Shown: positions 19,500 to 28,160 of the stretch, piece by piece
Position numbering within the stretch: the stretch's first letter is position 1
Layout: every line of letters starts with the position of its first letter
Source of the DNA: Mesorhizobium terrae
Lineage (GTDB): Bacteria; Pseudomonadota; Alphaproteobacteria; Rhizobiales; Rhizobiaceae
Assembly: GCF_008727715.1 (NCBI RefSeq)
Contig: NZ_CP044218.1
Span: 372,001 to 436,000 of the forward strand
Direction of reading: 5' to 3'
Length of the DNA stretch: 64,000 bases
Translations under genes and position numbers: made by a program
Notes under the pieces: generated by a model
Told to the model about the DNA's origin: nothing
What the model saw: the letters and a program-made list of their open reading frames with translations, nothing else
Databases searched by the model: none

Positions 19500-20377
19500 G
19501 ACAGGGCCTCACCGGAGAGTTCGCCGCGATGGCCGTCGGCCCGGCGGCTTTCGCAATGGTCGGTGTCGGAGCAGACGAACATGCGTCCGCCGCGATCGTC
19601 GAGCACGACTTCGTCGAGATAGACCTGCTCGGCGCCGCACAGCGCGCAGGGCTTGTCGAAACGCTGAACCTCGAAGGGATGATCCTCGAAGTCGAGGCTG
19701 ACCACCTCGGTGTAAGGCGGCACGGCGTAGATGCGCTTCTCGCGACCAGCGCCGAACAGCTGCAACGCTTCCGACATATGCATCTTGGGATTGTCGAATT
19801 TCGGCGTCGGCGACGGGTCCATCACATAGCGGCCCTCGACCTTGACCGGATAGGCATAAGTGGTGGCGATATGGCCATTCTTGGCGATGTCCTCGTAGAG
19901 CTTCACATGCATGAGGCCGTATTCTTCCAGCGCATGCATCTTGCGGGTTTCGGTCTCGCGCGGTTCGAGGAAACGCAGCGGTTCCGGGATCGGCACCTGG
20001 TAGACCAGCACCTGGCCTTCCTTCAGCGGGGCTTCCGGAATGCGGTGGCGGGTCTGGATGATGGTGGCATCGCCGGTGCTGGTCGTCGTCTCGACGCCCG
20101 CGACCTTCTCGAAGAACTTGCGGATGGAGACGGCGTTGGTGGTGTCGTCGGCGCCCTGGTCGATGACCTTCAGCACATCGTCGGGGCCAAGGATCGACGC
20201 CGTCACCTGCACGCCGCCAGTGCCCCAGCCATAAGGCATCGGCATTTCGCGACTGGCGAACGGCACCTGGTAGCCTGGCACGGCGATCGCCTTCAAGATG
20301 GCGCGCCGGATCATGCGCTTAGTCTGCTCGTCGAGATAGGCGAAGTTGTAGTTGGATGCCTGGGTGTGCGCGTTCAT
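19496..20377 (-). CDS. phnJ: Carbon-phosphorus lyase PhnJ (radical SAM)
   Basis: PhnJ cleaves the C-P bond of ribose 1-alkylphosphonate 5-phosphate to give an alkane and the 1,2-cyclic phosphate. The 293-residue protein starts close to the enterobacterial version (NYNFAYLDEQTKRMIRRAI). Four cysteines at about 244, 247, 269 and 275, in CALCGAE and FVCSDTDHCES, keep the spacing of the iron-sulphur and catalytic cysteines known in the family. MPYGWGTGG holds the conserved glycine region. It overlaps both phnI and phnK, so all core subunits are translationally coupled. Confidence 0.97.
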   Translation of the reverse strand: MNAHTQASNYNFAYLDEQTKRMIRRAILKAIAVPGYQVPFASREMPMPYGWGTGGVQVTASILGPDDVLKVIDQGADDTTNAVSIRKFFEKVAGVETTTSTGDATIIQTRHRIPEAPLKEGQVLVYQVPIPEPLRFLEPRETETRKMHALEEYGLMHVKLYEDIAKNGHIATTYAYPVKVEGRYVMDPSPTPKFDNPKMHMSEALQLFGAGREKRIYAVPPYTEVVSLDFEDHPFEVQRFDKPCALCGAEQVYLDEVVLDDRGGRMFVCSDTDHCESRRADGHRGELSGEALS

Positions 20378-21477
20378 TCGGCGGCCTCCCTTGTTTCAAG
20401 AGCCGCCTCGCGCTGCTCGTATTCGGCGCGCATGGTGCGAACCAGACCGAGCTCGGCCTGGAAGTCGACATAGTGCGGCAGTTTCAGATGTTCGACGAAG
20501 CCGGTGGCCTGGACGTTGTCGCAATGCGACAGCACGAATTCCTGGTCCTGCGGCGGCGCGACGATGTCCTCGCCCAGTTCCTCGGCGCGCAGCGCGCGGT
20601 CACACAGCGACATCGCCATCGCCTTGCGCTCGGATTGCCCGAAGACGAGGCCGTAGCCGCGCGTGAACTGCGGCGGCGCCTTGGCCGAACCCTTGAATTG
20701 GTTGACCATCTGGCATTCGGTGACCTGGACGCGGCCGACCGGCACGGCGAAACCGAGCTCGGGCATGAACATTTCGACATCGACCTCGCCGATGCGAATT
20801 TCACCGGCAAAGGGATGGCTGCGGGCATAGCCGCGCTGGGTCGAATAGCCGAGCGCGAGAAGGAAGCCCTCGTCGCCGCGCGACAGCGACTGCAACCGCA
20901 TGGCGCGCGACATCGGGAATTCGGTCGGGGTCTGGTTGATGTCGCCGGGCTCCAGCGCCGCATCAAGGACATCGTCCTCCTCGATCAGGCCTTCCTGTCC
21001 CAGAATGTCGGCGACGCGCGCGATGGGCTCGGCGGCCCCGGTGCGCAGGATGCCGCTTTCGATTTCGGGATCGCCTTCCAGCTCTTCATCGAGCAGACGG
21101 TGCGTGTAATCGAAGGTGGGCCCAAGCAGTTGTCCGCCCGGCAAATCCTTGTAGCAGGCCGACACGCGCCGCTCGACCAGCATGGCGCCGGTGTCGACCG
21201 GTTCGCTGTGGCCGAAGCGCGGCAGCGTGGTGCGGTAGGCGCGCACCAGGAAGATCGCCTCGATGAGGTCGCCACGCGCCTGCTTGACGGCGAGCGCTGC
21301 CAGGCGGCGATCGTAGAGCGAACCTTCACTCATCACCCGGTCGACGCCGATGGTCAGCTGTTCGGCGATCTGGTCGAGCGTAAGCGCGGGCACGGTCCTG
21401 TCGCCACGGCGGCGGTCGGCCAACAGGCGATGGGCATTGTCGATGGCAACTTCGCCGCCCTTGACTGCAACATACAT
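20374..21477 (-). CDS. phnI: C-P lyase subunit PhnI
   Basis: PhnI is the nucleosidase-like subunit that replaces adenine of ATP with phosphonate, working with PhnG, PhnH and PhnL. The 367-residue length and the start MYVAVKGGEVAIDNAH are typical of PhnI, as is YGLVFGQSERKAMAMSLCDRA-like sequence near residue 275. It lies three bases after the phnH stop and overlaps phnJ by four. Confidence 0.96.
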   Translation of the reverse strand: MYVAVKGGEVAIDNAHRLLADRRRGDRTVPALTLDQIAEQLTIGVDRVMSEGSLYDRRLAALAVKQARGDLIEAIFLVRAYRTTLPRFGHSEPVDTGAMLVERRVSACYKDLPGGQLLGPTFDYTHRLLDEELEGDPEIESGILRTGAAEPIARVADILGQEGLIEEDDVLDAALEPGDINQTPTEFPMSRAMRLQSLSRGDEGFLLALGYSTQRGYARSHPFAGEIRIGEVDVEMFMPELGFAVPVGRVQVTECQMVNQFKGSAKAPPQFTRGYGLVFGQSERKAMAMSLCDRALRAEELGEDIVAPPQDQEFVLSHCDNVQATGFVEHLKLPHYVDFQAELGLVRTMRAEYEQREAALETREAAE

Positions 21478-21480
21478 CGA

Positions 21481-22092
21481 TCAGCCCTCCATCTCGACGA
21501 GGCGCGCCGAGCGCGGCAGGCAGGCGATGGCATCGCCCGCGGTGAGGATCAGGTCGACGCCGCGCGGGAAACGCTTGCGATTGGCGCTCCACTGATGGGC
21601 GAAGTCCTTTGGCAGGCCGCGCGGCGCGAGCGTTACGCGGTCGCGGATGCCCGGCCCTTCGAAGGTTAGCGGCGCGCCACCTTCGAGGCTCGGCAATTGC
21701 AGGATCAGCGTCGCCGAACGGTCCGGATATTCCTGGCTGCCTTGGGCGAAACGCTCCAGGGCCGGCATGGTGGTGGGAGCGCCGACGAGGGCGAAAGCGA
21801 CGTCGTCGCACGTCGCCATCTCACGGGCGCCGGTGTGGAAGGCGAGCCAGGAGCGCAGGGCCGCGCTTTCGGCCAGCGCGGCATCCAGCCAGAACGGCGT
21901 GTCGGCATCGATCAGCGCGCAGGCGATGGCGCCGGCCGCACGGCCGAGCGGCGAAGGCGGTGTCACCACGGCATCCACCTTGACGATGGTGGCGGGTCGC
22001 GCCATCGCATCCATCACGGCGCGAAAGACGGACTGGGCATTGAGGACCGGATCGGAGAACCCGCCTTCGAGGGCGATCGCTTCGCTCAACAT
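21481..22092 (-). CDS. phnH: C-P lyase subunit PhnH
   Basis: PhnH is a core subunit of the PhnGHIJ complex. From ATG 22092 it has 203 residues, the normal length. It has the conserved FRAVMDAMARPAT near residue 24, DTPFWLD, and a C-terminal NRKRFPRGVDLIL, all found in PhnH. ATGA overlap with phnG shows coupling. No individual catalytic activity is established for this subunit. Confidence 0.95.
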   Translation of the reverse strand: MLSEAIALEGGFSDPVLNAQSVFRAVMDAMARPATIVKVDAVVTPPSPLGRAAGAIACALIDADTPFWLDAALAESAALRSWLAFHTGAREMATCDDVAFALVGAPTTMPALERFAQGSQEYPDRSATLILQLPSLEGGAPLTFEGPGIRDRVTLAPRGLPKDFAHQWSANRKRFPRGVDLILTAGDAIACLPRSARLVEMEG

Positions 22093-22547
22093 CAGTCTTC
22101 TCCGCGAACCATGGTGAAAAAATCGACGCGGGTCGCCGCCGTCTCGAGACGACGCGTCTCGTCGGCGGCGTCGAGTTCGCGCCGCATCGGAGCGATCAAT
22201 TCGGCATCGATACGCGCGGCCGTTGCCGCGTTGCGGCAGAGCGCGTCGATGATCGCCGAAAGCCTGGCCTTCGTCGGATCGCGGCCTAACGCCATGGCAT
22301 GGCCGACCGAGCCGTCCTCCAGCTTGATGCTGGCGCGGGTGACGGTCGCCTCGCCGACATTGAAGGGCTCGCCGGTGCCGCCGACGCGGCCACGCAGCAT
22401 GACCAGGCCGGCTTCCGGCCCACGCAACGGCGTATGGACCGGCTGCAGCCCGAGTGTCGCCCACAGCGCGTTCAGCCTTGTCGTGCTGCAGCGCGCCAGC
22501 ACCGCCATGCGGTCCCGTCTCGCGGCTTGATCGGCATCCATTTTCAT
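22092..22547 (-). CDS. phnG: C-P lyase subunit PhnG
   Basis: This is the small core subunit and first gene of the phn operon. ATG 22547 follows GAGG with a five-base gap and gives 151 residues. Conserved features are RMAVLARC at the N-terminus, RGRVGGTGEPFNVGEATVTR in the middle and TRVDFFTMVRGED at the end. It lies downstream of the PhnF operator candidate. Confidence 0.94.
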   Translation of the reverse strand: MKMDADQAARRDRMAVLARCSTTRLNALWATLGLQPVHTPLRGPEAGLVMLRGRVGGTGEPFNVGEATVTRASIKLEDGSVGHAMALGRDPTKARLSAIIDALCRNAATAARIDAELIAPMRRELDAADETRRLETAATRVDFFTMVRGED

Positions 22548-22560
22548 AGCGACCTCAAAT

Positions 22561-22580
22561 TTGTCTATTGATCTAGACAA
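22561..22580. promoter_or_regulatory. Candidate PhnF operator
   Basis: TTGTCTA (22561-22567) and TAGACAA (22574-22580) are perfect inverted repeats around TTGATC, inside the 76-base divergent region between phnG and phnF. A further CTTGTCTTA lies at 22594-22602. HutC-subgroup GntR regulators such as PhnF bind short dyads containing GTCTA/TAGAC, so this fits both by sequence and place. It could control both divergent genes. Confidence 0.65.
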
Positions 22581-22623
22581 CTAGATATCTTAACTTGTCT
22601 TAGCTCCGTTGGATGACGGGCAG

Positions 22624-23388
22624 ATGACAGCAATCGCAATGGAGGGGGATTTGGCGAAATCAGCGCTTCACCGCGGCGTCGGCGTGGCGCTGTGGCGGCA
22701 GATCGGCGACGAGATCCGACGCGGCATCGGCGCTGGCCTCGAAGACGAAAACGGGCGCTTGCCGCCCGAGGCCGAACTCGCGGCCCGCTTCGGGGTGAAC
22801 CGACACACGGTGCGCGCGGCCATCGCCGCCCTCATCCACGAAGGCGTACTCCGGAGCGAGCAGGGTCGCGGCACCTATGTGCGGCGGCAGAAGCGGCTCA
22901 CCTATCCGATCGGCGCAAGGACGCGCTTTTCCGCTGGGCTGGAGGGCCAGGTGCGCGAGCGGCAGATCGAACTTCTCGGCCATACCCATGAACCGGCCAC
23001 GGCAACCATCGCCACGGCGCTCGACCTTCGACCCAGCGAGGACGTCATTCGCCTGGAAATGCGCGGCCTGGCCGACGGGGTGCCGGTATCGCGCTCCACC
23101 GCCTGGTTTCCCGCCGCGCGGTTTCCCGACATCGCCTCATACTTCGCGGAAAAACACTCGATCACCGAGGCGCTCGCGCTGTCCGGCATCAACGACTATC
23201 GCCGCGCCTCGACGACGATCGAGGCAAGGCACGCCGACGACACCGACACACGCGACCTCAAGCTTTCGCCCGGCGCCATCGTGCTGGTCGCGCGCGGCAT
23301 CAATGTCGACGGCGACGGCAGGCCGATCCAGTATTCGCAGACCCGTTTCTCGGCCGACCGCGTCGAGCTGACGGTAAGCGCCGGGTGA
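22624..23388 (+). CDS. phnF: GntR/HutC-family phosphonate operon regulator PhnF
   Basis: PhnF has an N-terminal winged helix (PPEAELAARFGVNRHTVRAAI, roughly residues 40-62) and a C-terminal UTRA ligand domain ending in QYSQTRFSADRVEL. ATG 22624 gives 254 residues; TTG 22609 and ATG 22639 are alternatives, and none has a strong ribosome site. It is divergent from phnG. PhnF proteins repress phn genes in other bacteria. No clear Pho box was seen here, so control by phosphate may depend on this protein or on another site. Confidence 0.9.
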   Translation: MTAIAMEGDLAKSALHRGVGVALWRQIGDEIRRGIGAGLEDENGRLPPEAELAARFGVNRHTVRAAIAALIHEGVLRSEQGRGTYVRRQKRLTYPIGARTRFSAGLEGQVRERQIELLGHTHEPATATIATALDLRPSEDVIRLEMRGLADGVPVSRSTAWFPAARFPDIASYFAEKHSITEALALSGINDYRRASTTIEARHADDTDTRDLKLSPGAIVLVARGINVDGDGRPIQYSQTRFSADRVELTVSAG

Positions 23389-23439
23389 GACCGGCCGGTC
23401 AGCGATCCGCATGGTGCGACAACACCGTCGACCGCCGTC

Positions 23440-24261
23440 TCAGCCCTTGACGGCGCCGGCGGTCATCGAGCCGCTGATCTGCCGGTACATAACCAGGCCG
23501 AGCAGCACCGGCGGCAGCGCACCGACGACCATGACGGCGGAGGCCACGCCCCATTGCACGCCGCCGCCGCTGGCGGCGAAGAAGAAGGAGGCGCCGACGG
23601 TGATCGGGACGGCTTTCGAGGTGGTGAGCATCAGTCCGAACAGGAATTCGTTCCAGGCCGTGATGAAACCAAAGATCAGGCTGGTGACGATGGCGGGACG
23701 GCAGACCGGCGCCAGGATGCGCAACAGGATCTGCGTGCGGCTGGCGCCGTCCATCAACGCGGCTTCGTCAAGCTCGGCCGGTATGTCGCGAATGGCGTTG
23801 ACCAGGATGACGAGAGCCAGCGGCAGGTTGACGATGGCCAGGATCAACCCGAGGCCCAGCCGCGTGTCGAGCAGCGCCAGCCACTGGAACATCATGTAGA
23901 GCGGGATGGCGAAGATGATGAGCGGCACGGCGCGCAGATTGACGATGAGCGGCAAAAGCGTGCGCTCGCCGACCTTACCCCGGGCAATCGCGTAGGCGGC
24001 CGGCAGGGCCAGCGCCACGGCAAGCCCGGTGCCCAGCAGGGCGACCGCCATGCTGTTTGCCAGGTAGAGGAAGATGTTCAGCCGCTCCGACACGTGGAAG
24101 ACGGTGAGGTAGTTGTCGAATGTCGGCGCGCGGACCCACAGACCCGGATTGGTGGAGAGTTCGCGGGCGCTCTTGAACGAGGTGACCAGCGTGACCAGGA
24201 TCGGAAAGTTCATGGCAAGCGCGGCGATCGCGAAAACGATCCAGCGAAGGGCGGCGATCAT
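23440..24261 (-). CDS. Sugar ABC transporter permease (CUT1, MalG/UgpE type)
   Basis: This is the second membrane subunit of a carbohydrate importer, 273 residues from ATG 24261, which overlaps the stop of the partner permease. It has about six hydrophobic helices and the EAA coupling loop DEAALMDGASRTQILLRILA before the last segments. It is last in an operon whose upstream genes encode an amino-sugar kinase and epimerase. No ATPase gene accompanies it. Confidence 0.92.
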   Translation of the reverse strand: MIAALRWIVFAIAALAMNFPILVTLVTSFKSARELSTNPGLWVRAPTFDNYLTVFHVSERLNIFLYLANSMAVALLGTGLAVALALPAAYAIARGKVGERTLLPLIVNLRAVPLIIFAIPLYMMFQWLALLDTRLGLGLILAIVNLPLALVILVNAIRDIPAELDEAALMDGASRTQILLRILAPVCRPAIVTSLIFGFITAWNEFLFGLMLTTSKAVPITVGASFFFAASGGGVQWGVASAVMVVGALPPVLLGLVMYRQISGSMTAGAVKG

Positions 24262-25145
24262 CGGGCGGCTCCCTTCCGGCGTCCGGCAAAGGCGTTCAAG
24301 CCATAGAGGACAGCGAACGACACGACAAACAGGATGACCGACGCAGCGACCGCCTTGCCGATGGCGCCTTGCTTGAAGAAGGCCTCGTAGATGTAGATCG
24401 ACAGCGAGGCCGTGGAACCGCCCGGTCCGCTGCCGGTCAGCACATAGACATTGTCGAAGACGCGGAAGCCGTCGATGAAGCGAATGAGCAGCGCGACAGC
24501 GATGGTGGGCAGCATCAGCGGCAGCTCGATATACCACAACCGCTCCAGCCGGTTGGTGCCGTCCATGGCGGCCGCTTCGACGACATCGGTCGGGATGGCC
24601 TGATAGGCCATGTAGAACAACAAAAGCGCGAACGGCGTCCACTGCAGCGTTTCGACGACGATCAGCATCCAGAAGGCCGAGCCCGGTCCCAGGAAGGAAA
24701 AACTCGCGCCGAAATAGGCCCACAGATAATAGGGCACCGGACCGACGAACTCGTGCAGCACCAGCCGGTACATCAGGCCGACGAGCGCCGGCGCCACCAT
24801 CAGCGGCAGCATCAGGATGGCGAGGAGCCAGCTGCGCTTTTCGATGAGCGGCGAAAGAAAGATAGCGAGGAACAGGCCGAGCGCGCATTCGAGCAGAGCG
24901 GTCAACAGGCCGAAGCGCAGCGAAAACCAGGTCGCCCGCCAGAAGGCGCCGTCGCTCCACACAGAGACGAAGTTGGAGAAGCCGGTGAGGCGCGGCTGGC
25001 GCAGAGTTTCGAAGGAAACCTCGGACAGCGAATAGACGAGGTTGACGACGGCGGGGAAGCCCAGGAACACGAGCAGGAACAGCACCAGCGGGGTCGCCAG
25101 CAGCTTGAATTCCGAGGATTGGGCGCGTTGCGTGAGCGTGGTCAT
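24258..25145 (-). CDS. Sugar ABC transporter permease (CUT1, MalF/UgpA type)
   Basis: This is the first membrane subunit, 295 residues from ATG 25145. Several transmembrane segments are visible, with the coupling loop EAAAMDGTNRLERLWYIELP near residue 200. A 54-base gap separates it from the binding-protein gene. It would pair with the permease that overlaps its 3' end to move an amino sugar or oligosaccharide. Confidence 0.92.
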   Translation of the reverse strand: MTTLTQRAQSSEFKLLATPLVLFLLVFLGFPAVVNLVYSLSEVSFETLRQPRLTGFSNFVSVWSDGAFWRATWFSLRFGLLTALLECALGLFLAIFLSPLIEKRSWLLAILMLPLMVAPALVGLMYRLVLHEFVGPVPYYLWAYFGASFSFLGPGSAFWMLIVVETLQWTPFALLLFYMAYQAIPTDVVEAAAMDGTNRLERLWYIELPLMLPTIAVALLIRFIDGFRVFDNVYVLTGSGPGGSTASLSIYIYEAFFKQGAIGKAVAASVILFVVSFAVLYGLNAFAGRRKGAAR

Positions 25146-25199
25146 CGAACCGGTTTGTCCCGGCGACGGCGGCGGACGGGCCGCCGCCATCGGCCCTGT

Positions 25200-26528
25200 T
25201 TATTTGAGGAGTTCGGCCATGCCCTTCTCGGCATTCTTCAGCGCATCGTCGATGCTCTGCTGGCCGGACCAGTAGCCGGTGAATTCCTTGGCCTGCAGTT
25301 CATAGACCGTGAGCGCCTTCGCCGAGGTTCCGCCGGTCATGACGTAGCCGTACTTGCCGGCATAGTCGCCGAGCTTGACGAGATCGGGACGCTCCTTGGC
25401 CACTTCGGAAACCACTTCCGGGGTCAGCGCCGGCGCGCCGCTGTTCCTGGCGTAGATGAGTGCTGCTTCCTTGGACGACAGCCATTTCAGGAACGCCCTG
25501 GCACCGTCCTTGTTCTCGGCATTCTTGTTGAGGCCGAAGCCGAGGCCGTGAATGTGGGTGAAGCGCCCGGCGGGCCCGGTAGGCGGCGCGATGGTTTCGG
25601 TCGCCTCGGCGACGGCCGGCGACTTCTCCTTGCTGGTCAGATCGCCGGCGGCTGCGTTCCACTGCAGCATCGCCGCCACCTGGCCGGAGGCATAGGCGGC
25701 ATTGGCCTCCGCGAATTCATAGGAGAGCGAATCGCGCGGCGTGGCGCCGTTGTCGTAGAGCAGCTTGTAGATCTCCAACCCCTTGCGATAGGCGTCGGAA
25801 TTGACAGTGATCTTGCCGCTGGCGTCCATCCAGTCGCCACCATAGGCACGCGGCACCGACTGCCAGATCATGATGTTGAACAGGAGGTTCTTCAGCTGCA
25901 GGACAGTGCCGTAGCGGGTCGGGCTGTCGGGGTTCACGGCCTGGGTGAAGTAGAGCGCTGTCGCGGCGTAGTCGTCCCAGTTCCACTCGTCCGGAGCCTT
26001 GGGTTGCAGTTTCTTGCCCAGCAGCTTTTCGGAAATCTCGCCATATCTGGCCTTGGCGGCATCGTCCTTCAGCAAGGCGTCGATCAGGTCCTTGCGATAA
26101 TACATGAAGTGCAGCGACAGGTCGGTGGGCACGCCAAACTGCTTGCCGTCGAACTGCATCGTCTTCAGCACGGCGTCGCCATAGACCGACTTCGCCTCCC
26201 CGGAGAGTTCGACCGGCTCCATGAAGGGCGCGTAGCGGCCGATCGAGTAGGTGGCGAGCAGATTGACGTCGAAAGCCTTGGAGCCGGCGGCAAGGTCTGC
26301 CTGCAGCTTGTCCCAGAAGCCGTCGCGGTTGAAGAACAGAAGTTCGACCTTGTCCTTGTCGGCGACGCCGGCCTTGGCATTGTAGGCGTCGGCCGCGGCG
26401 CGCAGCGCGGTCTCCTCGGGACCGCCTGGCCAGCCCAGCACGGTCACCTTGGCGAAGGCCGGGCTTGCCAGCAGGCTGGCGACGAGGGCCGCCAGAAGGC
26501 CGCCCTTTCTGATGGTTGCGAATGTCAT
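25200..26528 (-). CDS. ABC transporter substrate-binding protein (CUT1/UgpB-like)
   Basis: This is a periplasmic solute-binding protein of family 1, 442 residues from ATG 26528 after GGAGGAAAC. The signal peptide is LLAALVASLLASPAFA, cut before KVTVLGW. It has no lipobox cysteine. The central motifs QVAAMLQWNAAA and AFLKWLSSKEAA are typical of the fold. It follows the kinase gene by one base. The nan-type neighbours suggest N-acetylmannosamine, sialic acid-derived sugars or a related glycan; the ligand is not visible in sequence. Confidence 0.9.
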   Translation of the reverse strand: MTFATIRKGGLLAALVASLLASPAFAKVTVLGWPGGPEETALRAAADAYNAKAGVADKDKVELLFFNRDGFWDKLQADLAAGSKAFDVNLLATYSIGRYAPFMEPVELSGEAKSVYGDAVLKTMQFDGKQFGVPTDLSLHFMYYRKDLIDALLKDDAAKARYGEISEKLLGKKLQPKAPDEWNWDDYAATALYFTQAVNPDSPTRYGTVLQLKNLLFNIMIWQSVPRAYGGDWMDASGKITVNSDAYRKGLEIYKLLYDNGATPRDSLSYEFAEANAAYASGQVAAMLQWNAAAGDLTSKEKSPAVAEATETIAPPTGPAGRFTHIHGLGFGLNKNAENKDGARAFLKWLSSKEAALIYARNSGAPALTPEVVSEVAKERPDLVKLGDYAGKYGYVMTGGTSAKALTVYELQAKEFTGYWSGQQSIDDALKNAEKGMAELLK

Positions 26529-26529
26529 T

Positions 26530-27402
26530 TCAGTTTCCTCCCGATTGGTCTTCTTGGTTTGAAAGGCTGGCGATGCCGACGACACCCGCGCTTTCGCCGA
26601 GCGTGGCGGCATGGAGCTGCGGCATCAGCCGCAGCGGCAGGCTGGAAAGTGCCGCGCGCACGGCTTCCAGATAGCCGGGCGCCAGCCCGATGCCGCCGCC
26701 GATGACGATGCGCCTTGGGTCGAGCGCGACCTGGAGGTTGCGGCACAGGACCGCGGTGCGGCCGGCCGAGGTGGTAACAATGCTCTTTGCCCAGTCGTGG
26801 GTGCCTGCCGCCTCGAAGACGTCGCGCGCCGTGGCGCCCGGCAGATAAGCCGCCGCCTCGGCCGCCATCCAGCGGCCGGTCACGCTGTCCTCCAGCGTGC
26901 CTGCCGCCTCGTCCAGGCCGCGGAACTGGCCAAAATTTCCGGCCATGCCTCCGAGCAGGCGGCCATTGACGACGATGCCGCCGCCGATGCCGGTCGAAAT
27001 GGTGAGGAACACCATATCGACGCCCTGCCCTGCTCCGTATGAATACTCGCCCCAGGCGGCAGCCTGGGCGTCGTTGGCGGCCAGCACCGCGTCGCGGCCG
27101 CTGAGGCGCCTGACGGATGCGACCAGCGGGAAGCGGTCGGGGATGTCGAGGGTGCGGCGATTGAGCGGCGACCAGAGCCCGTCATCGACAACGCCGCTGA
27201 CGGCGACGCCGACCTTGCGATAGCGCCCCCGCCATGCCGAGATTTCGCCGAACAGCGCGGCAAGCCATTCGTCCGGATTGCCGCCGGCCGGTGTCGGCAT
27301 TCTTGACGTTTCGACGACCTCGCGGCCCGCGACAAGCGCGGCCAGCATCTTGGTGCCGCCGATGTCGAGCGCCAGGACCGTCTCGGCTTCGCTCACGGCC
27401 AT
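26530..27402 (-). CDS. ROK-family kinase, probable N-acetylmannosamine kinase (NanK-like)
   Basis: This 290-residue ROK sugar kinase has VLALDIGGTKMLAALV at the N-terminus (phosphate loop), LANDAQAAAWGE with the catalytic Asp, and ISTGIGGGIVVNGRL. The region after GGMAGNFGQ, where most ROK proteins have a histidine and a CxCGxxGCxE zinc site, has no cysteine at all. Some NanK enzymes also lack zinc, as I recall. It overlaps nanE by ten bases, which makes phosphorylation of N-acetylmannosamine the most likely role. Confidence 0.85.
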   Translation of the reverse strand: MAVSEAETVLALDIGGTKMLAALVAGREVVETSRMPTPAGGNPDEWLAALFGEISAWRGRYRKVGVAVSGVVDDGLWSPLNRRTLDIPDRFPLVASVRRLSGRDAVLAANDAQAAAWGEYSYGAGQGVDMVFLTISTGIGGGIVVNGRLLGGMAGNFGQFRGLDEAAGTLEDSVTGRWMAAEAAAYLPGATARDVFEAAGTHDWAKSIVTTSAGRTAVLCRNLQVALDPRRIVIGGGIGLAPGYLEAVRAALSSLPLRLMPQLHAATLGESAGVVGIASLSNQEDQSGGN

Positions 27403-28088
27403 CGGGCACCCGCCTTGGCGACGGTTTCATCGAGGGCGGCGCGGAACCAACCGGTGACATGCTCAGGCCGGGTGATGGCCGAGCCGACGACCACCATCGA
27501 GGCGCCAGCGACCAGCGCCTGCGAGGCCTGTTTCGGGGTGCGGATGTTGCCTTCGGCAACCACATAGGGGGTCAAGCGGCGCATCGCACCGATCAGCGCG
27601 AAATCGGGTTCGGTCGGCTCGACCGAGCCGGTATAGCCGGCAAGGGTGGAACCAACGATGTCGGCACCTTCCGCCAGCGCCTGCTCAGCGTCGGCGATGA
27701 TGGAACAATCGGCCATGGCCAGCCGACCCCGCGCATGAATGGCGTCGACCAGTACCCTGGTGGCAACCGGGCGCGGGCGTTGGGTGGCGTCATAGGCAAT
27801 GATGTCGGCGCCGGCGGCTGCCAGCGCCTCGACATCTTCCAGCCATGGCGTGATGCGCACCGAGCTGTCGTCAAGGTCGCGCTTGATAAGGCCGATGATC
27901 GGCCGCGGCGTCGCCTTGCGCACGGCGGCGACATAATCGGCGGATTCGACACGCAGACCGGCGGCGCCGCCGTCGATGGCAGCGAGCGCAAAGCCGACGA
28001 CCATCACCGCATTGTCCATCGCACCGCCCTTTACCGGCTGGCACGAGACGATCAACCCGCTCTTCAGGGCCTGGATATCAATCGGCAC
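27393..28088 (-). CDS. nanE: N-acetylmannosamine-6-phosphate 2-epimerase NanE
   Basis: NanE converts ManNAc-6-phosphate to GlcNAc-6-phosphate. GTG 28088 follows GAGGGAG by seven bases and gives 231 residues. The family signatures are present: GLIVSCQPV at the start, the lysine in PIIGLIKRD, the Asp in MADCSII and the Glu in VVAEGNIRTP, matching residues known to bind or act on the substrate. It is the first gene of a nanE-kinase-transporter operon, downstream of a GntR regulator and its operator candidate. No nanA lyase is in the window. Confidence 0.92.
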   Translation of the reverse strand: MPIDIQALKSGLIVSCQPVKGGAMDNAVMVVGFALAAIDGGAAGLRVESADYVAAVRKATPRPIIGLIKRDLDDSSVRITPWLEDVEALAAAGADIIAYDATQRPRPVATRVLVDAIHARGRLAMADCSIIADAEQALAEGADIVGSTLAGYTGSVEPTEPDFALIGAMRRLTPYVVAEGNIRTPKQASQALVAGASMVVVGSAITRPEHVTGWFRAALDETVAKAGARWP

Positions 28089-28122
28089 GCTGGCACTCCC
28101 TCGATGGGAACACGGTAGCAAT

Positions 28123-28160
28123 ATAAGACCAGATTGCAACAGGCTTTAAACTGGTATTAT
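28123..28160. promoter_or_regulatory. Candidate GntR operator before nanE
   Basis: ATAAGACCAGATT (28123-28135) and AAACTGGTATTAT (28148-28160) form an imperfect inverted repeat, 11 of 13 positions matching. The right arm, within TTAAACTGGTATT (28146-28158), reappears identically upstream of the gntR gene at 28955. It covers the gntR stop codon and most of the 68-base gap before nanE, where a nanE promoter should lie. Confidence 0.6.

Noticed and set aside
22548..22623. Possible Pho box upstream of phnG
   Set aside because: No pair of CTGTCAT-like direct repeats with the right spacing is visible; the region is dominated by the PhnF-type dyad.
24369..26705. Open frame of 778 codons opposite the sugar importer genes
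   Set aside because: It is antisense to clear permease and binding-protein genes and is rich in Arg, Gln, His and Gly with no recognisable motif, the usual shadow of high-GC coding DNA.
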